NCBI GenBank assembly: GCA_945911685.1 | Contig: CAMEAW010000170.1 | Span: forward strand, 1 to 6,014 | Source of the DNA: Bordetella parapertussis | GTDB lineage: Bacteria; Pseudomonadota; Gammaproteobacteria; Burkholderiales; Burkholderiaceae_B | Direction of reading: 5' to 3' | DNA length: 6,014 nucleotides | Shown here: one piece after another, positions 1-5,438 of the stretch | How positions within the stretch are numbered: the first letter of the stretch is position 1 | Layout of the letters: each line of letters opens with the position of its first letter | Position numbers and translations under genes: made by a program | Notes under the pieces: model-generated | What the model was told of the DNA's origin: nothing | What the model saw: only the letters and a program-made list of their open reading frames with translations | Database searches by the model: none

Positions 1-921
1 GCGATGACCCCGGTGAGCGCTGCTTACCCCGAACGTCCGGTTACTTTAGTGGTGACCTATCCGCCTGGCGGCACTGCAGATTTGGTGGCCCGCATGTTAG
101 CGCCTGAAGTGTCAAAAGACTTGGGCCAGAACGTGGTCGTTGAAAATCGTGGTGGCGCGGGCGGCATGATCGGTGGTGCCAGCGTCGCCAAAGCTGCCCC
201 CGATGGTTACACCATCATGCTCGACGCCGCAAATCACGCGCAAAATCCGGCGGTGCAACCCAAGATGTTGTTTGACACCTTAAAAGACTTTGCTCCGGTT
301 ACCTTGATACAGCGTGTGCCCAACGTGTTGGTGGTGCGCACTGATAATCCCTTGAAGACGGTGGCCGAGGTCATCAGCGCTGGTAAGAAAAAAGAGCCTT
401 CGCTGTATTACGCATCCTCTGGCCCGGGCGGAGCCCAGCATTTAGCCGGTGTCTTGTTCAACGCCTTAGCGGGCACGCACCTCGAGGCTGTGCACTACAA
501 AGGCGGTTCGTTGGCGTTGACCGATGTGATCTCAGGTCAAGTGACGATGATGTTCTCAACGGTCGGTACCTCGTTGCCTCACGTGCGTGCTGGCAAACTT
601 CGTGTCATTGCGGTAGGGAGTGATAAACGGACTGCCGTGTATCCCGACGTTCCTACGATTGCTGAGGCGGGTGTGCCAGGCTATGCAAGCTACGAGTGGA
701 ACGCGATATATGCTCCGGCGGCAACCCCTCCTGCGATCATTGCGCGCTTAAATCAAGCCTTTGTAAACGCCTTAAAACAACCAGCGGTGATTGCGCGTAT
801 CGGTGAATTTAATGGCGAGATCATCGCGTCTACACCGCAAGAGCTTGATACTTTTAGACGTGCTGAAATTGCGAAATGGCAACGTGTGGCTAAAGAGTTC
901 AATCTTCAATTGTCGCAGTAA
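1..921 (+). CDS. Bug/TctC-type tripartite tricarboxylate transporter substrate-binding protein (5' partial)
   Basis: This is a periplasmic solute receptor of the Bug (Bordetella uptake gene)/TctC family, which binds small carboxylates and related solutes and can hand them to a TctA/TctB membrane pair. The visible protein opens with the family's mature N-terminus (AYPERPVTLVV), then the ligand-loop motif YPPGGTAD at about residues 20-27 counted from the ATG at 4, then VVVENRGGAGG, APDGYT, a PSLYYASSGPGG segment and the late motif PDVPTIAEAGVPGY. The ATG at 4 is probably not the true start: it would leave only about seven residues before the mature domain and no signal peptide, and the frame is open to the window edge. 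MTPVSA is most likely the end of an export signal whose start lies upstream. The C-terminus is complete (TAA at 919-921). It is clearly more distant from the two minus-strand receptors than they are from each other. The gene converges on the cupin gene. Family assignment is firm; ligand unknown. Confidence 0.93.
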   Translation, partial: AMTPVSAAYPERPVTLVVTYPPGGTADLVARMLAPEVSKDLGQNVVVENRGGAGGMIGGASVAKAAPDGYTIMLDAANHAQNPAVQPKMLFDTLKDFAPVTLIQRVPNVLVVRTDNPLKTVAEVISAGKKKEPSLYYASSGPGGAQHLAGVLFNALAGTHLEAVHYKGGSLALTDVISGQVTMMFSTVGTSLPHVRAGKLRVIAVGSDKRTAVYPDVPTIAEAGVPGYASYEWNAIYAPAATPPAIIARLNQAFVNALKQPAVIARIGEFNGEIIASTPQELDTFRRAEIAKWQRVAKEFNLQLSQ

Positions 922-988
922 CGAATTTGATCGCTGTAGCTTCAGCAAGGTTGTAGCAAGCCCTTCAGTCCGCTTCGGATAGACTCAA

Positions 989-1019
989 GTGCGCCCGGGT
1001 TGCAAGGTAACAAGCGCAC
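989..1019. terminator. Inverted repeat, possible terminator or 3'-end stem-loop
   Basis: GTGCGC (989-994) pairs with GCGCAC (1014-1019). Inside the loop, GTTGC (999-1003) can pair with GTAAC (1007-1011), allowing one wobble. It lies 68 bases after the receptor stop. There is no T run on either side, so any termination would be imperfect or Rho-assisted. It shares two bases with the next stem, so the two foldings compete slightly at their base. Confidence 0.3.
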
Positions 1020-1047
1020 CGCCACACTCGGTTCTTGAGATGGCGGT
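1018..1047. terminator. 7-bp perfect inverted repeat, possible bidirectional terminator
   Basis: ACCGCCA (1018-1024) is the exact reverse complement of TGGCGGT (1041-1047). The 16-base loop can fold further through CTC (1027-1029) with GAG (1037-1039), extended by two wobble pairs. It is GC-rich and lies 9-38 bases past the cupin stop on the minus strand, a normal place for a terminator stem. No T tract follows on either strand, which lowers confidence. Confidence 0.35.
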
Positions 1048-1055
1048 CGCGCGAC

Positions 1056-1802
1056 TTAGTTGCTTGCCCTAGGAAACTGCATGACTAAAATCTCGGCGCC
1101 TGAGCTGTCTGTGGTCAAGGTGGCTGCAGGGTCGGTTGGTGCGATAAAAATTGCCGTACCGGCTTCATGCGTTTGGCCATCAACCTTAGCAGCGCCTGCA
1201 GCAATATAAATAAATTGTCCGCGTCCAGAAGTTGGCTCAGGCCCGACAATACTTTGGTGCGCCGGTGCCTGGTAGATCGTGGCAAACAAACCATCGTTTT
1301 GCAGAGCTATAGCCTGATGCTCGACTGTGCTCGCCAAAGCAGTGCGCTTGACGTCGTTTAAACAGCCTACAGGTGCCCCCATCACATGGCGTCGTGGCAT
1401 GTCTTTCATGTCACCACGCTGTTCTGGCAAATATCCTGCACCCGCGTCTTTGCCTAATCTAAACACCATGTAATGTAAGCCTTGCTCGCCCGCAGTGATG
1501 GGCCCATAGCCTGTGTGCTTGGCGGCAAAGTGTACGGTGTAGGGCGCGACCTGATGTTTACCTAAGAGGCCGTCACCCGCCACCATGATCTGAAACTGAT
1601 CGACGATATGAAAGTGTGATTGCAGAACACCATGCGGCTGCTGCTCGATCAGTTTGCAGTTTGGTGTATCAGATTCAGCGTCGCCTGTTTCAGGAATTAA
1701 GTCGCTTCTAAAAATATGTCCGCCGCTGACACCAGGTGCCGACCGAATTGGACGCTCACGGCGATTGTTGCGGGCTTCAGTGACAGTGCCGATTAGGGCC
1801 AT
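1056..1802 (-). CDS. Cupin-fold protein, probably two-domain; function unknown
   Basis: The product is a 248-residue soluble protein with no signal peptide. I start it at the ATG at 1802 because GGAG (1815-1812 on this strand) lies nine bases upstream; a longer reading would need a TTG at 1835 inside a stem-loop. Residues about 57-78 (HGVLQSHFHIVDQFQIMVAG) look like cupin motif 1, with H63 and H65 as metal ligands, Q69 where a Glu or Gln ligand is common, and a Gly-turn; H91 or H96 could supply a later His. The C-terminal part (GRGQFIYIAAG... then AGTAIFIAPTDP) reads like a second, ligand-poor beta-barrel half, so a bicupin arrangement is plausible. It follows a Bug receptor by 101 bases on the same strand and may be co-transcribed with both receptors. 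Cupins include dioxygenases, isomerases and sugar- or acid-binding proteins; nothing seen here picks one. Fold likely, reaction unknown. Confidence 0.72.
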   Translation of the reverse strand: MALIGTVTEARNNRRERPIRSAPGVSGGHIFRSDLIPETGDAESDTPNCKLIEQQPHGVLQSHFHIVDQFQIMVAGDGLLGKHQVAPYTVHFAAKHTGYGPITAGEQGLHYMVFRLGKDAGAGYLPEQRGDMKDMPRRHVMGAPVGCLNDVKRTALASTVEHQAIALQNDGLFATIYQAPAHQSIVGPEPTSGRGQFIYIAAGAAKVDGQTHEAGTAIFIAPTDPAATLTTDSSGAEILVMQFPRASN

Positions 1803-1811
1803 ATTGCAAAT

Positions 1812-1815
1812 CTCC
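1812..1815 (-). promoter_or_regulatory. Ribosome-binding site that fixes the cupin start
   Basis: GGAG on the minus strand with a nine-base spacer to the ATG at 1802. The alternative TTG start at 1835 has no comparable purine-rich element close upstream and lies in the loop of an inverted repeat, so this site decides the start. Confidence 0.6.
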
Positions 1816-1821
1816 GGTGTG

Positions 1822-1846
1822 GCCCAGGAACACAAGGGTCCTGGGC
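1822..1846. repeat. 8-bp perfect inverted repeat just upstream of the cupin RBS
   Basis: GCCCAGGA (1822-1829) and TCCTGGGC (1839-1846) are exact reverse complements around a nine-base loop. In the minus-strand transcript the stem ends six bases before the GGAG of the cupin gene, so it lies in the leader between receptor and cupin. No T run follows it on the minus strand. The plus strand has TTCTTT directly after it, but no plus-strand gene ends nearby. It could be an intercistronic stabilising or processing hairpin, a translation-control element or an operator; the sequence does not decide. Confidence 0.5.
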
Positions 1847-1903
1847 TTCTTTAATTGGTTGCGCGGCAAACATAGCTTTTTAAGTGGGCAGCTAGCGACG
1901 CGT

Positions 1904-2872
1904 TTACTCTGGCTTTAATCCCACATCGTCAAACGCTTGTTTCCAGTCTTTGAGCTGACTTGCCACGAAGGTATTCAGCTCAGCAGGCGTTGAGCCTGCA
2001 AGATCAAACCCTTGTCGCTCAATGCGTGCGCGCGAGGCGGGATCAGCGATTGCAGCGCGGACTGCCGCGCTCATTCGGTTGGCGATCTCTGGGGGGAGCT
2101 TGGCGGGCCCAAAGAGCGCGGCCCAAGTTTGGGCACCCAAGGACGGCAATCCTGCTTCAGCGAAGGTTGGTACGTCGGGCAGAATTGAAAGACGTTTATC
2201 GAGCATGATTGCGATTGGAGCGAGTTTGCCTTCGTTAATGTGTTGCACGGTACTGATCGTCGAGACTAGGTTGAAATTCACATGTCCACCTAGCAAATCA
2301 TTGACGTTTGGCGCTTCTCCCTTGTAAGGGATTAAGTTCATTTGCAGATCGTTTTGTTTAGTCATGCGGCTAAACATCAATTGCGTCACACCGCTGTGGC
2401 TGCCGAAGTTGAGCTTGCCAGGATTGGCTTTGCCGTAGGCGACCAACTCAGCATATGTTTTAAACGGCTGTTTCGGGTTTGCGACCATCACGAAGATATA
2501 GCGGCCAACCAACGCGACTGGCGTAAAACTGGTGAGCGGGTCGTAGGGCGGGTTCTTTTTGAGTAACGGCACCTGCATCATGGGGGTATTCGAGGCCATG
2601 AAAAACGTGTGACCGTCAGGTTCAGAGCGCATCACATATTCAGCTGCGATCTGCCCATCGGCGCCAGGTTTATTTTCAACAACGACGGTTTGACCGAGAG
2701 TCGTGGTTAAGTGCTGAGCCAAGATTCTTGCCACCACGTCAGTCGCGCCGCCCGGCGGAAATTGCAGCACAATTCGAATGTTTTTTGTGGGCCACGTTTG
2801 TGCACTGACCCCGACACAGGCGATGCTAAGTGCGATTGTTACAAAAAGACGAGACATCAATAATCGTTGCAT
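1904..2872 (-). CDS. Bug/TctC-type solute-binding receptor, tandem copy A
   Basis: This is a periplasmic Bug-family receptor of 322 residues. The start at 2872 is chosen because GAAGGG lies six bases upstream and the protein then begins with a normal signal peptide: a short basic start, a hydrophobic core (LFVTIALSIACVGV) and probable cleavage at VSA|Q after residue 24. The longer reading from 2941 adds 23 polar residues without a ribosome-binding site. Family hallmarks are LQFPPGGATD (about 36-45), VVVENKPGADG, EPDGHT, an NPGKLNFGS segment, IPYKGEAP and DVPTFAEAGLPSLG. The mature 298-residue chain aligns without gaps to the next receptor upstream, at roughly two-thirds identity by hand count, so the pair are tandem duplicates. 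The strongest differences lie at residues about 155-166 and 201-214. It is probably co-transcribed with the upstream copy and perhaps with the cupin gene. Ligand unknown; no TctA or TctB gene is in view. Confidence 0.93.
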   Translation of the reverse strand: MQRLLMSRLFVTIALSIACVGVSAQTWPTKNIRIVLQFPPGGATDVVARILAQHLTTTLGQTVVVENKPGADGQIAAEYVMRSEPDGHTFFMASNTPMMQVPLLKKNPPYDPLTSFTPVALVGRYIFVMVANPKQPFKTYAELVAYGKANPGKLNFGSHSGVTQLMFSRMTKQNDLQMNLIPYKGEAPNVNDLLGGHVNFNLVSTISTVQHINEGKLAPIAIMLDKRLSILPDVPTFAEAGLPSLGAQTWAALFGPAKLPPEIANRMSAAVRAAIADPASRARIERQGFDLAGSTPAELNTFVASQLKDWKQAFDDVGLKPE

Positions 2873-2878
2873 AAAAAA

Positions 2879-2884
2879 CCCTTC
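2879..2884 (-). promoter_or_regulatory. Ribosome-binding site that fixes the start of receptor copy A
   Basis: GAAGGG on the minus strand, six bases (all T) before the ATG at 2872. It supports the start that gives a clean signal peptide and argues against the ATG at 2941, which lies inside a stem-loop and lacks a purine-rich leader. Confidence 0.7.
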
Positions 2885-2910
2885 GCGATCAAATGTGAAC
2901 ATCGAAAACA

Positions 2911-2941
2911 ATGTCGCGCTGTGCTGGGCACTTTGCGACAT
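2911..2941 (-). terminator. Two-tier stem-loop between the tandem receptor genes (attenuator or processing site candidate)
   Basis: ATGTCGC (2911-2917) and GCGACAT (2935-2941) are perfect reverse complements. Within them GTGC (2921-2924) pairs with GCAC (2928-2931) around a three-base loop, leaving a symmetric three-by-three internal loop. On the minus strand the stem begins 18 bases past the stop of the upstream receptor and is followed by TGTTTTCG, a short T-rich tail. That arrangement fits a weak intrinsic terminator or an intercistronic hairpin that sets different messenger levels for the two receptors. The interrupted stem and short T tract make the terminator reading uncertain. Confidence 0.45.
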
Positions 2942-2959
2942 CGTGTGTGTTGCGCTTGG

Positions 2960-3937
2960 TTATTCGGGCTTCATCCCAGAATCAGCAAACGCTTTTGCCC
3001 AACCTTTTAACTGTACTTGCATAAAGTCGGCTAACTCTGCTGGTGTCGAACCACCTAAATCAAAGCCTAGGCGCGCAATTTTTTCACGTGCGTCAGGGTT
3101 CGCGATCGCTGCGTTGAGCGCTTCGTTCATCCGTGTTGTGATGGCAGGTGGCATATTGGCTGGGCCAAATAAGGCAGCCCAAGTGTCTGCGCCAAGCGGG
3201 GGTAAACCTGCCTCAGCGGCGGTAGGGATCTCGGGCATCATGGGTGAGCGCTTAGGCAATAAAATCGCCAACGCTTTGAGTTTCCCGTCTTTGACATGGG
3301 CTTGAGAACTAGCGGGTGTTGCAAACGTGAACTGCACATGGCCGCCCAAAATGTCATTGATAGTCGGGCCTTCTCCTTTGTAAGGGATCAGGTTGATATC
3401 CATTTTTGCGTCATCTTTGAGCTTGGTGTGCATGAGCTGCGTCACGCCGCTGTAACTGCCGTAATTGAGTTTGCCGGGGTTGTTGCGACCATAGGCAATT
3501 AATTCTGCTGCGGTGTTGGCAGGAACCGATGGGCTCGAGACCAGCACGTAGATATAGCGCCCAACGAGTGAGACTGGGGTGAAGCTTTTGATTGGATCGT
3601 ATGGCGGATTCTTTTTGAGCAAAGGCACCTGCATCATTGGCGTATTCGAGGCCAAGAAATAGGTGTGCCCATCGGGTTCAGAGCGTAAGACGAATTCGGC
3701 TGCAATCGCGCCATCAGCCCCCGGCTTGTTTTCAACCACCACAGGTTGTCCAAGCGCCGAGGTCATGGTCTGAGCCAGAATGCGCGCCACAACGTCTGTT
3801 GAGCCACCAGGTGGAAATTGCAACACAAGCCTCACGGGCTTGGTAGGCCACGTTTGAGCGGTGGCTAGCGTTGTTGCAGTTAAGCCTGCGATGGCACAGG
3901 CCAGCAAGGTGAGTTGTCGAAAGAAATGCAAGGGCAT
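2960..3937 (-). CDS. Bug/TctC-type solute-binding receptor, tandem copy B
   Basis: This 325-residue exported receptor is the first gene of the minus-strand block. The ATG at 3937 is preceded by AGAAGG with a six-base spacer. The signal peptide has a hydrophobic core LLACAIAGLTATTL and probable cleavage at ATA|Q after residue 27. The mature chain carries the family motifs LQFPPGGSTD (about 39-48), VVVENKPGADG, EPDGHT, NPGKLNYGS, IPYKGEGP and EIPTAAEAGLPPLG, and ends KPE like its partner. Its mature length equals that of copy A (298 residues). Residues 96-115 are identical between the copies, whereas about 170-181 and 204-217 are largely rewritten, which is compatible with a changed ligand preference on a conserved scaffold. 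Bug proteins usually bind carboxylates such as citrate, aspartate, glutamate or aromatic acids; the ligand here is unknown. Transcription probably starts in the divergent region shared with the GST gene. Confidence 0.93.
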   Translation of the reverse strand: MPLHFFRQLTLLACAIAGLTATTLATAQTWPTKPVRLVLQFPPGGSTDVVARILAQTMTSALGQPVVVENKPGADGAIAAEFVLRSEPDGHTYFLASNTPMMQVPLLKKNPPYDPIKSFTPVSLVGRYIYVLVSSPSVPANTAAELIAYGRNNPGKLNYGSYSGVTQLMHTKLKDDAKMDINLIPYKGEGPTINDILGGHVQFTFATPASSQAHVKDGKLKALAILLPKRSPMMPEIPTAAEAGLPPLGADTWAALFGPANMPPAITTRMNEALNAAIANPDAREKIARLGFDLGGSTPAELADFMQVQLKGWAKAFADSGMKPE

Positions 3938-4078
3938 AGGTTACCTTCTGTGGGTATTGATCTAAAAAGGCTTCGCAGCTTTGTGCTTTGCAGCGTTCAG
4001 TCATGATGTTAATACGCCTGACACACGCTCGGTCATTTACACTAGAATTAACCGCATGTTTTTTATTAGGGAAAACCC
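3938..4078. promoter_or_regulatory. Divergent intergenic promoter region between receptor copy B and the GST gene
   Basis: Two genes start outward from this 141-base gap, so it must hold signals for both blocks. On the minus strand I see only the AGAAGG ribosome-binding site at 3949-3944. On the plus strand there is a weak promoter-like pair near 4018-4048 and a ribosome-binding site at 4068-4071. GTCA and TGAC form a spaced half-site pair (GTCA 4000-4003, TGAC 4019-4022) that could mark an operator, but four-base arms are weak evidence. No regulator gene is in the window. Confidence 0.5.
4018..4048 (+). promoter_or_regulatory. Weak sigma-70-like promoter candidate for the GST-SDR operon
   Basis: TAGAAT (4043-4048) matches five of six bases of the -10 consensus and lies 30 bases before the GST start. 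CTGACA (4018-4023) matches five of six bases of the -35 consensus, but the spacing is 19 bases, longer than the preferred 17. It is the best pair seen in the divergent region, and it remains a guess without transcript data. Confidence 0.28.
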
Positions 4079-4687
4079 ATGCTGCTCTATGACATGACGA
4101 GTGCCATGAATCCTCGCCGCGTACGAATTTTTTTAGCCGAGAAAGGGCTCACAATCCCGACCCGGCAAGTCGATGGCTTAAATCGCGAGAACCTGCAACC
4201 AGAGTTTTTATCAAAAAACTCACTGGGTAAAACGCCGGTACTTGAACTGGATGACGGGACGTTATTGACCGAATCTATTGCGATATGTCGTTACCTCGAA
4301 GCCTTACATCCTGAAAAACCGCTTTTTGGTCGCAACGCCCTTGAACAAGCGCAGATCGAGATGTGGACGCGTCGAATAGAGTTTGAAATTGTGATGCCGA
4401 TCATCACTAACTTTCGACATACGGGTCAGTACTGGATCGGTCGTGTGCCGCAAGAACCAGCCTGCGGCGAGTTTTATCATGCACGCGCGTTCGAGGCTTT
4501 TGAGTGGTTAGACAAAGAGTTGGTTGGTAAAGAGTTCATCGCGGCGGATCACTACACGATCGCTGATATCGTCGCACAGTGCGGCTTTTTGGTTGGTAAA
4601 GCAACTGGCTCCAGGATTCCTCCAGAGCTCAAAGAGCTAACGCGATGGTACGGCGCAATGGTGGCGCGCCCCACTGCAAGGGCCTAA
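4079..4687 (+). CDS. Glutathione S-transferase-like protein
   Basis: This is a 202-residue cytosolic protein of the glutathione S-transferase superfamily, which conjugates glutathione to electrophiles or uses it in isomerase, lyase or peroxidase reactions. The N-terminal thioredoxin-like domain (about 1-80) shows MLLYDMTSAMNPRRVRIFLAEKGL, then GKTPVLELDDG with the structural cis-Pro at P53, and the glutathione gamma-glutamyl-binding pair E65-S66 in LLTESIAICRYLE. The helical C-terminal domain carries the N-capping box TIAD (160-163). The likely active residue near helix 1 is S8 or another residue in TSAMN; there is no Cys there. The length is normal for the family. The start has an AGGG seven bases upstream. 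The SDR gene follows after one base, so the two are surely co-transcribed and perhaps translationally coupled. The substrate cannot be told from sequence; linkage to receptors and an SDR suggests catabolism or detoxification of an imported compound, as inference. Confidence 0.9.
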   Translation: MLLYDMTSAMNPRRVRIFLAEKGLTIPTRQVDGLNRENLQPEFLSKNSLGKTPVLELDDGTLLTESIAICRYLEALHPEKPLFGRNALEQAQIEMWTRRIEFEIVMPIITNFRHTGQYWIGRVPQEPACGEFYHARAFEAFEWLDKELVGKEFIAADHYTIADIVAQCGFLVGKATGSRIPPELKELTRWYGAMVARPTARA

Positions 4688-4688
4688 G

Positions 4689-5438
4689 ATGAATCACGCC
4701 ACCGCGACCGGGTTGCCCCCAAAAGTTTGTTTAATCGTAGGTGCCGGTGACGGTACGGGCAGTGCTGTTGCGAAGCGCTTTGCGCTGGCAGGTTACACAG
4801 TTTGCGTCACGCTTCGTACCCCTGAAGCCAGTCAAGACTTGTTGGCAGCCATTCATGAATTAGGCGGTCGTGCCATGGCGTTCACGCTTGATGCGCGTCG
4901 TGAGGATGAAGTCATCAGCTTATTTCAAAAAATTGAACAAGACGTAGGCGCTCTTGAGGTCGTTGTGTTTAACGTTGGTGGCAATGTACGCTTTCCACTG
5001 CTAGAGATGACCGCACAAAAATATTTCAAGACCTGGGAAATGTGCGCAATGGCTGGCTTTTTAGTGGGGCGTGAGGCTGCGCGGGTGATGCTGCCTAGGC
5101 AGCGTGGCACGATTTTGTTTACGGGGGCTACGGCAAGTTTGCGTGGCGGTATTGGGTTTAGTGCCTTCGCAGGCGGCAAGGCGGCGCTCAGAGCCCTTGC
5201 TCAAAGTATGGCACGCGAATTTGGCCCACAAGGCTTGCACGTGGCGCATATCATTGTTGATGGCGTGATCGACTCTGAACGGGTACGCACGACTCAACCC
5301 GAACGCGTAGCAGCCTTAGGCCCTCAAGGATTGGTTGAGCCTGATAGTATTGCGCAAGCGTATCTGTGGCTGCACGAGCAACGCCCCGATGCCTGGACGT
5401 TCGAACTTGATCTGCGTCCCGCGGTTGAGCGCTGGTAA
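4689..5438 (+). CDS. Short-chain dehydrogenase/reductase-like protein with an atypical active site
   Basis: This 249-residue Rossmann-fold protein belongs to the SDR superfamily. The cofactor loop reads VGAGDGTG (17-24), a variant of TGxxxGxG; R43 after the second beta strand may favour NADP. The usual NNAG motif appears as NVGG (95-98). The active-site segment runs FTGATASLRGGIGFSAFAGGK (144-164). Aligned on LRG and on the YxxxK position, the catalytic Tyr is F160 while K164 is kept, the usual catalytic Ser falls on A147 (next to T148), and the usual Asn of the fourth helix falls near C119-A120. I checked codon 5166-5168 as TTC, so the Phe is really encoded. From memory, other bacterial SDRs share this FTGATA...F-x-x-x-K pattern, so it may mark a subfamily and need not indicate decay. 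The gene starts one base after the GST stop, with AAGG as its ribosome-binding site inside the GST 3' end. The dehydrogenase reaction is therefore uncertain. Confidence 0.88.
   Translation: MNHATATGLPPKVCLIVGAGDGTGSAVAKRFALAGYTVCVTLRTPEASQDLLAAIHELGGRAMAFTLDARREDEVISLFQKIEQDVGALEVVVFNVGGNVRFPLLEMTAQKYFKTWEMCAMAGFLVGREAARVMLPRQRGTILFTGATASLRGGIGFSAFAGGKAALRALAQSMAREFGPQGLHVAHIIVDGVIDSERVRTTQPERVAALGPQGLVEPDSIAQAYLWLHEQRPDAWTFELDLRPAVERW

Larger units (their letters stand above)
922..1055. other. Convergent intergenic region with several inverted repeats
   Basis: This 134-base gap separates the stop codons of the converging receptor and cupin genes and holds no convincing ORF. It carries a small TCCG/CGGA hairpin near 969-979, two larger inverted repeats at 989-1019 and 1018-1047, and a perfect 10-base palindrome GTCGCGCGAC at 1046-1055 next to the cupin stop. 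Position between convergent genes suggests bidirectional transcription termination or messenger 3'-end protection. None of the stems is followed by a clean T run, so intrinsic termination is not established. Confidence 0.5.

Noticed and set aside
4..6. ATG at 4 as the real start of the first receptor
   Set aside because: Bug receptors carry a signal peptide of about 25 residues; this start leaves about seven, and the frame is open to the window edge, so the gene is treated as 5' partial.
1803..1835. Longer cupin reading from a TTG codon at 1835
   Set aside because: The ATG at 1802 has a GGAG nine bases upstream, while the TTG lies in the loop of an inverted repeat and has no ribosome-binding site; the extra 11 residues add no domain.
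2873..2941. Longer start for receptor copy A at ATG 2941
   Set aside because: It would put 23 polar residues before an intact signal peptide, has no ribosome-binding site and lies in a stem-loop. The ATG at 2872 has GAAGGG six bases upstream.
2778..3305. 175-residue plus-strand ORF
   Set aside because: It lies antisense to the receptor pair and spans their hairpin spacer, shows no recognisable domain, and the opposite strand encodes two clear Bug proteins with signal peptides and ribosome-binding sites.
3732..4004. 90-residue minus-strand ORF across the divergent promoter region
   Set aside because: It is out of frame with receptor copy B, lacks a ribosome-binding site and resembles no known family.
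4069..4078. GGGAAAACCC directly before the GST start as a translation-control hairpin
   Set aside because: The stem is only three base pairs, too weak to hide the ribosome-binding site, and such a motif is common by chance.
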